This document shows, one piece after another, positions 1 through 10,074 of a stretch of 34,000 nt of DNA; position 1 is the first letter of the stretch; every line of letters begins with the position of its first letter. The stretch comes from Prorocentrum cordatum (taxonomy: Eukaryota; Sar; Dinophyceae; Prorocentrales; Prorocentraceae). Made by a program: the position numbers and the translations under genes. The DNA is taken from assembly GCA_963575745.1 (NCBI GenBank), contig CAUYUJ010000336.1, positions 1,125,247-1,159,246 of the forward strand, written 5' to 3'. The notes beneath the pieces were generated by a model, which was not told the DNA's origin, ran no database searches, and saw nothing but the letters and a program-made list of their open reading frames with translations.

Positions 1-727
1 CGTTGCGCGCCACGAGACTGGGGTAAGTGGGCCCCACCAGCGTGTGAGGCCTCTTGAGCCTGGCGGGCCGCCGATCCACGCTGAGGAGCAGCGATCGGGG
101 ACAGCGCACCTGATGAGCAAGCCCAGGAAAGTGCTCGTCCAGCAGCCCAGCCAGGTCGACGACGGCGGCGCGGTCTGGCACTCCGCCACGCTCGCCGAGG
201 GGCTCCGCGACGCACCTGGACGGCTCGTAGCCGTCGGAGTGACGCAGGACCTCTTGAATTGTCGCCGCCTCTGGCCAAGCCAACTCGGCCGCGAGGAAGC
301 GGGAGACGCCCATCAGCATGCGCCTTTGCACACGACGCTGGGCTTGCGTCGGCAACATGGTGTAGTCGCCGTCTCCGTCGTGCAGATCGTTGAGCGCGAC
401 GATGCACATGTTCGCCCAAACCAAAATTGCGCCCCGGTACTGCCGCCCGAACTTTGCGAGCTCGGCGTCACCACGCCGCAGCAAAGGGACTGGGAAGATG
501 CCTGGCGAGGCCTTCCCGAACTCCACGACGCGCGGCCGAACGAGGTGCCCACGGCGTAGTGGCAGCCCCAGCGGCCCTCCAGCGAAGCTCAGCCAGTCGC
601 CCAGACCGACCAAGACGGAAGCCAACGTGCACTCCTGGCCTCCGCGGCGCAGCCACCTCTGCCGCGCCCTCCGCCACCTCGTCACATGGTGAGCTTCAAG
701 AGGCCGCCTGCAGCGACCCCGCCCCCC
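1..727 (-). CDS. Retroelement ORF2 (pol-like), N-terminal part, cut by window edge
   Basis: The frame lying -1 to ORF1 has no stop codon from 1217 down to base 1, over 400 codons, and runs off the left edge. Its unique part beyond the ORF1 stop reads as ordinary protein, with blocks such as RWRRARQRWL, GIFPVPLLRRGD and YRGAILVWANMC. No reverse transcriptase motif lies inside the window, so the catalytic part would be further left. The first in-frame ATG is only at 408-406, inside the conserved-looking part, so independent AUG initiation near the ORF1 stop is not available. Expression as an ORF1-ORF2 fusion by -1 frameshifting is the simplest reading. Assignment to a retroelement rests on its position after an ORF1-like protein and on my memory of similar dinoflagellate proteins. 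I drew the start at the candidate slippery heptamer. The true shift point could be anywhere in the 1217-684 overlap. Confidence 0.55.
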
Positions 728-2421
728 GTGCCAGCCAGCAGCTCCGCGGCCTCGGCCTTCTCCCAGGAGCCGCCCTTGGCCTTCGCCCGCTGGATCGCGA
801 TGATGCGCTGCGCCAGCACGTCCATCGCGGTCGCCAGGTCCTGCGCGTTGATCAGGTCCATGACGAGCGCCAACGTCTGCACCTCGCGCTGGTCCCGCAG
901 CTCGGTCAGGCCCGAGTGTGCCTGCGCCCACGTCGTCACCGACGCGCGCCTCAGCTGCTTGGTCTCCGTCAAGCGCCCGTGGCTCAGCTTGCGGTGCACC
1001 ATCGCCAGGAAGTACCCCGAGAGCGCCCCCGGGTGCTTCGCCGCGAACGCCAGGAGGTCGCCCTTGGCCTTGAACTTCTCGGTCTCCAGCTTGCGCTCCT
1101 GGGCGGGGTCGACCCGACGGCTCTTGGCCTTGGGCCCGCGCCACCGCAGGTAGTCGCTGCTGCTGGAGGAGCTGCTGTCGCTCGAGCTGGTCGAGCCGCT
1201 GGAGTCGGACCTCTTCTTCTTATTTTTCTTCTTCTTCTTGGTGGCAGACTTCTTGTCTTTCTTCTCTCGCTTGCTGCTCAAGCCGCCCCCGTCCTGCAGC
1301 TGGCCCTGGATCGCGCGCACCTCCTGAAGCAGCGACGCCAGGTCGATGCCCGCTGCGGGGGCGGCTGCCGCCCCGTCGGGCGCTCCCACGGCGCCGAAGC
1401 CCAGACCCGCGGCCGCCGCGGGCCCCGCCGCGCCCGCGGCGGGTAGCGCAACCGCGCCCGCGGGCGGGGGCGCCGCTGCGGCTCCCGCGGCTCCCGCTGC
1501 TGCTGGCACAACGGCTCCGCCCCCTGCAGGTGGAAGAGGGCCCCCCACGGGCATGAAGGCGGGGATCGTCGCCGCCTGCGAGCCCGCATCGAAGATCGTC
1601 CCCGGCGCCAGCACGAAGGTCTGCAGGGCCGCGTCCACGCCCTGGGCCTCCAAGCGCAGCGCGGCCAGCTCGGCCACACTCGGGTCCCACTGGACCGCGG
1701 CGTGCGGCGGCTCGCACACCCAGTTGACCTGGGCACCAGGAACGCCGAACGGCGGCATGCGGAGGCCTCCCCCTCCAGGCACGACCACAGCGCGAAAATG
1801 CCCCGGCAGCAGGCGCACCAGCACCCAGACGAACGCGACCCCCGTCGCGTCCGTCGTCAAGCCGAGGCTGTAGTCCGCGCCCCGCACCTGCCCGAAGATC
1901 AGGACCTCGTCCCACTCGCCACCGCGGGAAAGCAGCACCCAGCACGGGTCCGCCGCCCCGACGGCTACGCCACCTGCAAGCGCCATCTCCACCAAGGCGT
2001 ACTCGAGAGCGGTTGAAGCGGCTGCGAGCTCGCGAGCGCGTGCGCGGTCGGCCCGACGGGCCGCCCTCCAGCCACGGAGCCCTCCGACGGCCTGCGCGCC
2101 CAGAGCCCAGGCGGCCCCCAGCGCCGCGCGGCCACGCGACCAGGCGGCTCGGGCTCCCCGTGCCAGCCAGCTGCGATGCTCCCAAGCGAGAGCAAGCAGA
2201 GAGCTCGCGAAGGTCGCTGCCGCCTGCAGAGCGCGCCAGCCCCAGCGAGAGGCAGTGTGGGCGGCCTCGCCCAGCGCGGCGACGCCCCGCGCCCCCGCGA
2301 CAGTCAGCACCCGAGCCGCCTCAGGCCCGAAGCGCCCAGCAGCCCAGCTCGCCAGGTGCCAGGCCACCTGACTCCAGAGCAGCGCCCCCGAGCCAGCGAG
2401 GAGGGCTGATCGCGCGCACAC
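682..2421 (-). CDS. Retroelement ORF1 (Gag-like) protein
   Basis: A 579-codon frame reading right to left. Residues 1 to about 140 are Ala/Trp/Arg-rich with helical hydrophobic stretches. A globular part follows (around VLLSRGGEWDEVLIFGQVRG), then a long Ala/Pro/Gly linker, then a Lys-rich block followed by a Ser-rich block, which looks like a nucleic-acid-binding tail. The C-terminal domain is helical (LAMVHRKLSHGRLTETKQLR and following). The frame ends in ATGTGA. The start used is GTG. The frame stays open to 2526 without an ATG, and the first in-frame ATG is at 1986-1984, so the 5' end is eroded, non-AUG or spliced. The nearby spliced-leader-like sequence suggests that a processed transcript was the insertion source. 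An open second frame follows at -1. I recall this type of C-terminal domain from dinoflagellate retroelement proteins; that is memory, not a search. No zinc knuckle or protease motif was seen. Confidence 0.6.
   Translation of the reverse strand: MCARSALLAGSGALLWSQVAWHLASWAAGRFGPEAARVLTVAGARGVAALGEAAHTASRWGWRALQAAATFASSLLALAWEHRSWLARGARAAWSRGRAALGAAWALGAQAVGGLRGWRAARRADRARARELAAASTALEYALVEMALAGGVAVGAADPCWVLLSRGGEWDEVLIFGQVRGADYSLGLTTDATGVAFVWVLVRLLPGHFRAVVVPGGGGLRMPPFGVPGAQVNWVCEPPHAAVQWDPSVAELAALRLEAQGVDAALQTFVLAPGTIFDAGSQAATIPAFMPVGGPLPPAGGGAVVPAAAGAAGAAAAPPPAGAVALPAAGAAGPAAAAGLGFGAVGAPDGAAAAPAAGIDLASLLQEVRAIQGQLQDGGGLSSKREKKDKKSATKKKKKNKKKRSDSSGSTSSSDSSSSSSSDYLRWRGPKAKSRRVDPAQERKLETEKFKAKGDLLAFAAKHPGALSGYFLAMVHRKLSHGRLTETKQLRRASVTTWAQAHSGLTELRDQREVQTLALVMDLINAQDLATAMDVLAQRIIAIQRAKAKGGSWEKAEAAELLAGTGGGVAAGGLLKLTM
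721..727 (-). promoter_or_regulatory. Candidate -1 frameshift heptamer GGGGGGC
   Basis: Read in the ORF1 frame the codons are ACG GGG GGC, so the heptamer G GGG GGC fits the X XXY YYZ rule for simultaneous -1 slippage. It lies about 40 bases before the ORF1 stop and inside the region where the -1 frame is open. Slippage here would fuse ORF1 to the downstream frame. An all-G heptamer is not among the most efficient known sites, and no pseudoknot was computed. Confidence 0.3.
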
Positions 2422-2475
2422 TGCGACCTGGGAGTGGCTCGCCGTGGCGCCCGTTCCGATCGCCGCCAGGCGATT

Positions 2476-2494
2476 TTGAGCCAGAATAGTTACG
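2476..2494 (-). other. Relict dinoflagellate spliced-leader sequence
   Basis: Minus-strand CGTAACTATTCTGGCTCAA matches the DinoSL core CGTAGCCATTTTGGCTCAA at 16 of 19 positions. All three differences are transitions. It sits 54 bases 5' of the ORF1 start in the sense orientation, where a trans-spliced leader would be if the element's mRNA had been reverse-transcribed and reinserted. Genomic SL relics at 5' ends of recycled cDNAs are established for dinoflagellates. A chance match in 34 kb is possible but less likely at this exact place and orientation. Confidence 0.5.
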
Positions 2495-2526
2495 AGCGTG
2501 AATCCTGAAAGGGAGGCTGGCAGACA

Positions 2527-2889
2527 TCAAAGGCAGCCCATTCCAGGAGCACGGGCGTCGAGACGAGGCTGGATGAGAAACCTGGCATTCCGAAAACTAT
2601 CCAGCAAGCTCTATCTATATACACATGTATAGATACTACTCTCCTCTCTCTTCTGATGACGTCCAGAAGATGTTCGTCCCCCCTCCGCGTACTGTTTTTT
2701 GCAAACAGGATTCCTGGGAGTTGGGTTTTCGCTAGCTTTTGTTTCAAAATGCTGCTCCCGCTGAACCGTTCGCCCCATGCTTGGGTTTCCGCTCGTTCCG
2801 AATCGTACTCCCGCTGAAGCGCTGGCGTCATTTCCGCGCTTCCACTCGTTCCGAATCGTGTTTCCGCTGCAGCGCTGGCGTCATGATGT
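2527..2889. other. No gene seen; retroelement upstream flank
   Basis: The stretch is AT-richer than the retroelement and has stops in all frames that matter. A short imperfect duplication is visible around 2780-2880, where a segment with CGTTCCGAATCGT and CCGCTG..GCGCTGGCGTCAT occurs twice. No promoter or RNA gene could be supported. Confidence 0.4.
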
Positions 2890-3205
2890 CCAGTGCCATG
2901 CCACGGCATGCAATGCAAAGCTACGTGGTGTTCCGCTGTGCGATGCCATGCCTTCAGCTGCAATGCTAGGATATGCAGTGCTTGACTACGAGTTGCCACA
3001 CCATGCTATGCCATGCTGCGCTTTGATCTTCAACGCCATGCTATGCTATGCTCTGTTCTGTGCCGCTGTGCGATGCCATCATTTGCGTTGCGATGCTTTG
3101 TGATGCAATTCTTCACTACGCAACGCCACGCCATGCTATGACGTACTACGCTCTGCCGTGTTCTTCTACGCCCTGCCATGCCGTGCTCTACGATGCATGG
3201 CGCAC
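2890..3205. repeat. Degenerate CCATGC/CTATGC repeat tract
   Basis: Short words such as CCATGC, GCTATGC, TGCGATGC and CTACG recur irregularly for about 315 bases, giving a strongly biased but non-periodic tract. Open frames across it are Met/Cys/Ala/His-rich translations of the repeat and are not taken as genes. Confidence 0.6.
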
Positions 3206-4060
3206 CCTCTCGGGATCATTGCCCTGCAAGCCATCCGATTGTGCGAATAGAGAGGGGATCTACACCATGGTAAGGGATGGGAGGGATGGGTGGGACGTCA
3301 GACATGACGCGAGCGCACCTCGCTTGCCTCCAGCCCCTCTCCTCCTGCAACCCTCGCCCCCTCCCCTGCCCTCCAGCGCCGCCCCTCGACTTTCCACTCC
3401 TCTCCTCGCCTTTCCCGAGCGGGGGGGGGGTGCACAAACCACTCCCAAATATCCACACGCCCACTTTGGGAAGTCTCTAGGCCGGGCGGGGAGGCTATGC
3501 ACACCAACACCAGGATCTGGCCGCCAAGAAGGGCCGCGGACGCCTGGCATCCCAAGATCTCCCATCCTGTTCCCACGGTAGGCGCACCGCCCCGTCATTG
3601 CCAACATCCTTTCCAGTCTAATCATTGTGCCCCTTACGGGTCCACCCTGGGTAATCTTTTGTGTCGCGCTCAGCCGTGGCGATGAGCCCCACCCGCCCCA
3701 CGAAGGAAAACACACCACACAACAGGGTAAGGAGATGGCGAAGAGCCTTACCTGGAAAGGCCTGGAAACATCTCACAGGGCTTCTAATAAGCCCCTCCTT
3801 AAAACTCGGAAGCCCTCCGCCTTCTCTGAATGCCACCGTCCTCGGACCACCCCCTGGTGTGCGCCGACCAAAATCTTCCAAGATCTGCCCAGTGAAAACC
3901 GATCCCAGGACGCCTCCCAGGTCCATCCTGGCCAGTGCCTCATCCTGGATCGATCTCTTTCGGTCCCCGGGGCCCACGACGGGCTTCCAAAGCCGAACAC
4001 GGCGATCAATTGTTCGCACCTCGATCCCACGTCGCCGCTATCTCCGTCGTGGAGGCCGAA

Positions 4061-4086
4061 GTCGTCGTCGTCGTCATCGTCGTCGT
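4061..4086. repeat. (TCG)n microsatellite
   Basis: About eight TCG units with one TCA interruption. Reads poly-Asp on the minus strand and poly-Ser or poly-Val on the plus strand in shadow frames. Confidence 0.8.
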
Positions 4087-5335
4087 GTTTTCCGTCCAGA
4101 ACTCGGACCTCCGGTGGACGTTCGGGACGATCAGGGCACCCCCAGAACGCCCTCGGCGAGGCGCAGGTGCTGTCGGCATCCCGCGGTTGGAAGACCGCCG
4201 ACTCGCCATCGCTCGGACGTCCATCTCTGTGACTTGTTTGGTTTCGTGCGCGTCGTTTTCTTGAGATGGTCCACAGTGGTCCAACAATGATCCAAACGTT
4301 CTGGCGCTGGCCTCGCCCAGAGGAATGCACACGCCCGAGCGATGCCAAGCCGAGAACCGACAAAAACGCCCGAGCACTTCAAACCGCACGCATGGAACCG
4401 CGCGCCCAAATGGCACTGCGCAGACGACGTGCCATCATCGCGTGATTGGACACACCTTGCGACCCACCGCCGAAACAATCATCCAATCAGCTACCATGGC
4501 AAAGACAAGGCCCGCGGTGGTGGTGTATACCTGTGGGCCCCGGGCGACGAGAACCGACAAGAGCGCCCAGACACTTTTAGGACCTCCACCCCCGCGCGCG
4601 CCGTCCAACGGAGGGCGCGCTCCTCTGCCGTCGCGTTGGCGGGCCCAGTGGTCGTCGCGTTCGCGGCGGCCAACACGGCAGCGACGTCGGCCGAACCGTC
4701 CGCCGGCGCCTCCACGCCGACCGCTTTCGCTTCAGCCGCGCCTGTGGGCTCCGCGCCAGCCCTCCCCACGCGCTTCCCGCGGTCCTCGTCTCGGGGGGCG
4801 TCGCCCGATTGGACGTCGGTCGGGCTGCTTCTCTAGGTGTTCAGTCCCGGTTTGTTGCCTCGGCTTCGGCCTCCGGAGGCGTTTCCCGGGCCACGGGGCT
4901 CTCGCAAACTGCTGCGGGGCGAAAAAACTGCGCCGCGGATGGGCACACCTCACCGATCCTGGTCAGGCGCATCCTGGGCCCAGAATGGGTATAACAGCTC
5001 TTGCCCTCCTGGCTTGGGCAGGAAGGCGTGTACACCGACGACCCGGGAGCCAGGACCGGCCTCGCCAGGATCGGAGTAGGTGTACAGTCGGCGCCCTCCA
5101 ATATTCGTGTCGAGCAACAGGCAGGCAAGCACCTCATCACACCTTGTCGCATCGTCTGCCGTCCGCCTCTCGTGGCTCTTCGTCATCGTCAACAAATTCG
5201 GCGTCCTCGTCAACCTCCTCAAGACCACTTTTCTGTGAGCCTGGCTCACAGTGTCAGCCTGTCAACTATTTGTGCGGATAAGGGAAGGGATCAAGGTTCA
5301 CGTCAGCAGCCAACCTGGCGCGTCCACTGGGGCTG

Positions 5336-5388
5336 CACACACACAATCATACTCATACTCTCTCTCTCTCTCACACACACACACCCCT
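5336..5388. repeat. (CA)n and (CT)n compound microsatellite
   Basis: CACACACAA, then a TCATACTCATAC stretch, then a CT run, then a CA run ending in CCCC. Confidence 0.85.
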
Positions 5389-6462
5389 TTTAACTTCGCG
5401 GCTAGTTGGTCCAGCTCCGCGAGGGCGTTAGCGGGATGCGCCGCTAAAGTGATCTCTGAGCGTGTTCCGATGCGCAGGCGACGGCCGAAACTGTTGCGCG
5501 TGCAAGGAAAAAGGCACGCACGTCAGCAGTGCCGCGGGTAGCTCGCTTAGGAACTATATGGCGCCCGTAAGAGCGAGCATCGGCTGGTGCCAATGCCCAT
5601 GTGGACGGCCTGGAAGAGCACATCGAAAGGGCAGAGGAGGCGACGCCGGGGGACTGCGGCGAATCGGGAGCAGGAAGAAGAGATAGAAACGACGGCAACG
5701 ACCAGGCGACCGAGAGGCGAGGCGAGGCGACCGCCGATATCCGCAACAGCACTGACGCGCGGTCGCGCGCCTTCAAGGCGTCGGCGGTGGGGCCGTGGCC
5801 CCTCAGATGATGACGAAGACTTTCTGGGATCAGTCCAGTTCGGTGGTTATCCTCCTGCCTTCTTACCTGAACACTGCACTCTCATCATATGGTTTTGTTT
5901 GTACATCAGATCTAAACACTGTCACTGACCTCAAGGTCTTCAACTGTCAAATCCGATGTGATATCAATCATCACTGGGCCAATCTAACAGGAATCCGCCA
6001 GATCGTCGCATTCCCCTGTTCCGAATATGGCGTCCGTATCCATAGAGGCCTCCGTAGCCGCCATCACTTCATCGTCGGAACGTTCGGGGAGAATGTGCAC
6101 AGCACTCTCGCCGCGACGACTTGAATCAACACAAATAGAATCGGTGGTGAAACGCCGCAACATCCGCCGCCCCCCTTGCGGGGCCGTCAGGCTCAGCGGT
6201 TTCGGCGCGCTGCTCCCTGCGCCAATTCTAGTTTCTCCAGTCTCCGATGTTACGATTCTGCGTTCTGCTTCCTGCTGTGAACTGTTGAAGTGAGTCCGCG
6301 CGAAGGGGGGGAGCCGAAAAGGGCCCTGGTTACCCTCACTGGGGGGGGGTTCTCAAAACTTCTGGGGATCCTGGGCCAAGGACAAAGTACATGAGATTCG
6401 CGCCCCCGACACCACAATCCCTCATACATTACGCCGGATTCGCGCACCCGCAACCGTAACCA

Positions 6463-6479
6463 CTTCGTAATTTACGAAG
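6463..6479. repeat. Perfect 8-bp-arm hairpin
   Basis: CTTCGTAA, one T, then TTACGAAG. A perfect short palindrome with a 1-base spacer. No associated T-run or gene end suggests a terminator. Confidence 0.5.
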
Positions 6480-6999
6480 GTGCTTGCCCCCCCGAGGCCA
6501 TGCACCCTAGCAAAATACGCTGCGCTAGCCCTTCCCAAGGTCATCATTCCTAGAAGAGTATGCAATATTCGCGTTTCTGGGGCAATACCCTCTCCTACAT
6601 TATGCGCTACGCACCTCAATATTTCAAACGGGCCTCCGCTCGGAGTTCCGACACTTCTTCTCCGGGGCTTCCAACAACCACGAAGACGGCCCAAGTAGCT
6701 TCAAAGACTTCCTACGGTCCACCCACGACAGCTTCAGACAGGCCCAAAAGGCACGTCGGGGGGCATTCTATTCGCCGCGGCTGGACGTAGCCAGAGGAAG
6801 AGGGAGGAGAAGGGGATGAAGGGGTTCCCTGCGGGAGAAGAAAAAGGATAATGAGGAGGAGTTGGAGAGGGTGATGGAGGCCGCGGAGGAACCGGAGGAG
6901 GAGGAAGAGGAGGACGAAGAGAAGGAGGAAATATGATAGTTCCTTTCTTTTTGCAAGCGCAGCGGAGCTGCCAGGCGAACCTTTCAACCCGAAACATTT

Positions 7000-7860
7000 G
7001 AATTCCTGTTTTCTAAAGTGCCCTGGGGCCTCTCTCGGGGCTCTTTTGGCCCTCTTTGGGGCTTCTTGGACACCTCTTGAAGCCTCCTGGGGGTCTCATG
7101 GGGCGAAGATCTTAGATTCCCGGCTCACGTTCCCGATCCTGGGCCGCGGTTGGGGCCCTTTCGGGCCGTCTTGGACATCTCTGCGGCGCTTTTGAAGGCT
7201 GTTGGGACGTCTTGGGGCACTTTTGAAGCCTATTGGGCCGTTTTGGGGCGATCCTCGGAGCCTCTTGGAACGATTTGCTGCGTAGGGACGGAACAGGCAG
7301 AAACGCCCAAATTGTTCAAAACACCGACGGGCAATAAGTGTCAGTTGGCCTCTTCGATCTCTGTAGAGAGACCTCTTGGAAGCCTCTTGGGTCTCTTGGG
7401 GGCCTCTGGAGCCGTCTGGAGGCCGTCTTCGGCGTCTTGGACCATCTAGTGGCCTTCGGCCCATCCCGCCACCGTGACTGGGTTGTGGCCTCTGGGAAGT
7501 TCGTTTGGAAGTTGTGGGAGGCCTCCCTGGCGCCTCTTGAAAGCAATTTGGGAGGCCTCTTGGGGGCCGTCTGGAGTGCTCTTGGGGCCTCTTTTTGGAC
7601 CTCTTTGGGGCCTCGTGGGGTCTCAAGGGCGGAAGGCTCGAATTGCCTGTTCGTGTTCCCACTCTTGGGCGCCTCTTGGGCTGTCTTGGGGCACTCTTGG
7701 GCCGTCTTGGGACTCTCTTGCGCCGTCGTGGCGCCCTCTTCGGGTGCCGTTTGGGCCGTTTTGAGCTGATTTCTGGGGCCTCGTGGGCTGTCTTGGACAG
7801 TCGGAAGCGCGAAACAGCGAGAACACGAACAACCTTCAAAAACCATCGAACAAAAAACTT
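7000..7860. repeat. Degenerate CTTGGGGCCTC repeat domain (G-rich on plus strand)
   Basis: Words such as CTCTTGGGGCCTC, CCGTCTTGG and GGGCCGTTTTGG recur every 15-30 bases with varying spacing. Two larger half-copies can be picked out: the segment around 7110-7150 (TTCCCGGCTCACGTTCCCGA) reappears in altered form around 7640-7680. The long minus-strand frame here (7096-8022) is an Arg/Pro/Lys translation of the repeats. Same word family as 8745-8935, and reverse-complement related to 15780-16220 and 18190-18990. Confidence 0.65.
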
Positions 7861-8009
7861 AACAAACATATGGTTGTCCCAACCATCCTGTGGTGTTGGG
7901 TCCTCGTTTTGCCGAGACAGCGCCCCGCGTTCACTCATCCTGCTGCCCCCTTCCCCCTCATCTCCATCCGCGCCTCTCCTCCCATCCCGGCATCTGTTCT
8001 CCGCATTTC

Positions 8010-8686
8010 CATTTCGGCACACCTCTCACCCGCTTCGCGGCCCCATAGGGAGCCCCACCGAAGGCCCCAGTGGCAGGGTCCGCATGGCGCCGCCGCCCCA
8101 TTTCGGCACACCCCTCACACGGTTCGTGGCCCCGTAGGGAGCCCTATCGAAGGCCCCAGTTGCAGGGTCCGCATGGCGCCGCCGCCCCATTTCGACATGC
8201 CCCTCACACGGTTCGTGGCCCCATAGGGAGCCCAACCGAAGGCCCATATCCCACCGTCCGCATGGCGCCGCCGCCCCATTTCGGCACCCCCCCCACACGG
8301 TTCGTGGCCCCATAGGGAGCCCCACCGAAGGCCCCAGTGGCAGGGTCAGCATGGCGCCGCCGCTCATTTTGGCACACCCCTCACACGGTTCGTGGCCCCG
8401 TAGGGAGCCCCACCGAAGGCCCCAGTGGCAGGGTCCGAATGGCGCCGCCGCCCCATTTCGGCAAACCCCTCACACGGTTCGTGGCCCCATAGGGAGCTCC
8501 ACCGAAGGCCCCAATGACAAGGTCAGCATGGCGCCGCCGCCTCATTTCGGCACACCCCTCACACGGTTCGTGGCCCCAGAGGGAGCCCTATCGAAGGCCC
8601 CAGTGGCAGGGTCCGCATGTCCCCGCCACCCATTTCGGCACACCGCTCACGCGTTTCGTGGCCCCATAGGGAGCTCCACCGAAGAA
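8010..8686. repeat. 89-bp minisatellite, about 7.6 copies
   Basis: Using TTTCGGCAC as the phase mark, copies begin at 8012, 8101, 8190, 8279, 8367, 8456, 8545 and 8633, so the period is 89 with two 88-base units. The unit holds CACACGGTTCGTGGCCCC, TAGGGAGCCCCACCGAAGG, CCCCAGTGGCAGGGTC and GCATGGCGCCGCCGCCCC. Copies differ by scattered substitutions. The period is not a multiple of three, so the open frames that cross it are not coding. The last copy breaks off at about 8686. Confidence 0.92.
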
Positions 8687-8744
8687 GATATCCACAATTG
8701 CGTTATTCACAATTGCATATGGTCCTTCGTCAAGCTAATTCGCC

Positions 8745-8935
8745 TCCTGACGGCCTCGTGGGGGTCCTTTTTGAAGGCATATTGGCAGTCTTGAAGCCCT
8801 CTTGGGCTGCCTTCAACCCTGTTGGACCAATTTTGAAACGCTCTTGTGCGGTCTTGGGCTCTCTTGGTTCGCTCTTGGGCCATCTTGGAGCCCTCTTGGA
8901 CGTCTCTCGGGCCCTCTCGTCGCCCCCCTTCCCTT
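8745..8935. repeat. CTTGGGGCC-type degenerate repeats, second block
   Basis: CTCTTGGGC, GTCTTGGGCTCTCTTGG and CATCTTGGAGCCCTCTTGG in the same orientation as 7000-7860. The minisatellite separates the two blocks and may have expanded inside one original domain. Confidence 0.55.
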
Positions 8936-9539
8936 CCTTTGACGCGTTCTGGCACCCCCAACGGCTCCTCCTCCTCCTCATGTTTCTCCTACTTGTCCTG
9001 CGCCTCATCTCCTCGTCCCCCCCGCCCAAACCACTCTCACAACGCATTCCGAACAACATTTCGAGGCGAATCCGGCCGTGGTAACGAAAACTCCCGCGGA
9101 GGCCCAGAACAGACATACTAGAATCCACCCATCGGCCTCGTCAACTAATCGATCGCCGAACAGCCAGGGTACCTGCGTCGTCGCTGGCAGGGGTCGACGT
9201 GATGTTGTCCACGACAGACCTGATGTCATCGACGGGGCCCTGGGCCGGGCCGCTGCTGTGACTTCCTCCTCCTCTAACACTAAGTGGAAGAGAAAACACA
9301 TGCGGATCCACAACAAGAGAACTCTAGCACGTTATGGCAGCTGCGCGTTGCATGCCGCCTTCTTGTGCGCAATTGACGTTGGCTCTCGTCGCAAACGCAG
9401 TCTGCGGCAGAGTGCGACGGCCACGCGAAACGCTCGATGTGGAATGAATCCCATCAACTCTTTGGGGGGCAGGTGGCATGGAGCACTTCCCCCTGGCACC
9501 TCCAGCGCACTCCCCAACGCTGCCTTTAACTCACGTTGC
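8936..9539. other. No supported gene
   Basis: A short CTCCTCCTC tract sits near 8965. On the minus strand 9005-9316 a frame holds an acidic stretch and a hydrophobic segment (WILVCLFWASAGVFVTT). With no splice context or homology that I recognise, it is not called. Confidence 0.3.
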
Positions 9540-10074
9540 GTTGGAGATAAATCACCGCCAATTCTCTTAATTCAAGGACAAATACATGTGACTGATCGTC
9601 GCTTAAAGGTAACTCGCGTTGCCTGTGCCAGACGTCCAAATTCCACGTAAAATTTTACTGACAACCGCCCACCGTGGATAACTTACCCTTAACTGACGAC
9701 CAACGATTTCCAACGGACAAATACGTGGACACAACAAACTGCTGTCAATTGCCTTGAACTGCCGGTCAATCAGGACTAACTCACCGCCCGCCACGTTGGC
9801 CTGACGATAACTCGAAATTACGGCAGTAGAAGAAACCGGCTGTGAACTAGCTTTGGTTGGCCATCCGCTGCCTTTAACTGAAGATCCGACCAAATAACTG
9901 ACGGCCAATTACACGTAACTGACGGTAGGTTACCTGGAACTGACTGTCAGTCAAACATATATGGCTGCGAGTTCATGCAAACTCAAATTTGTTAACATGA
10001 ACTCACCTTCAATTACCTTGAACTGCCCGTCTGGTACCGTTACCTGACACCCAAGTGGAAAATAGCCCTTATGG

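Larger units (their letters stand above)
3206..6999. other. Gene-poor region, no supported CDS
   Basis: Overlapping frames on both strands are Pro/Arg/Ser-rich and break without recognisable domains. A 10-base G run lies at 3421-3430 and further G runs near 6306 and 6342. The piece 5795-6124 has a 109-codon plus-strand frame in lower-GC DNA (blocks HHWANLTGIRQIV and HFIVGTFGENVHS). It looks less repeat-like than its surroundings, but I recognise nothing in it and it has no supporting context. From 6820 to 6935 there is a GGAGGA-type purine tract. Confidence 0.35.

Noticed and set aside
427-1446. 339-codon plus-strand frame
   Set aside because: Antisense to the retroelement ORF1/ORF2. The composition is Arg/Leu/Ala-rich as expected for a shadow in GC-rich DNA, and the two minus frames explain the region better.
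7096-8022. 308-codon minus-strand frame
   Set aside because: Translation of the degenerate CTTGGGGCC repeats, Arg/Pro/Lys-rich with no domain. It starts in unrelated sequence and follows repeat boundaries.
8010-8686. CRISPR-like regular repeats
   Set aside because: Whole 89-bp units repeat with no unique spacers, so it is a minisatellite.
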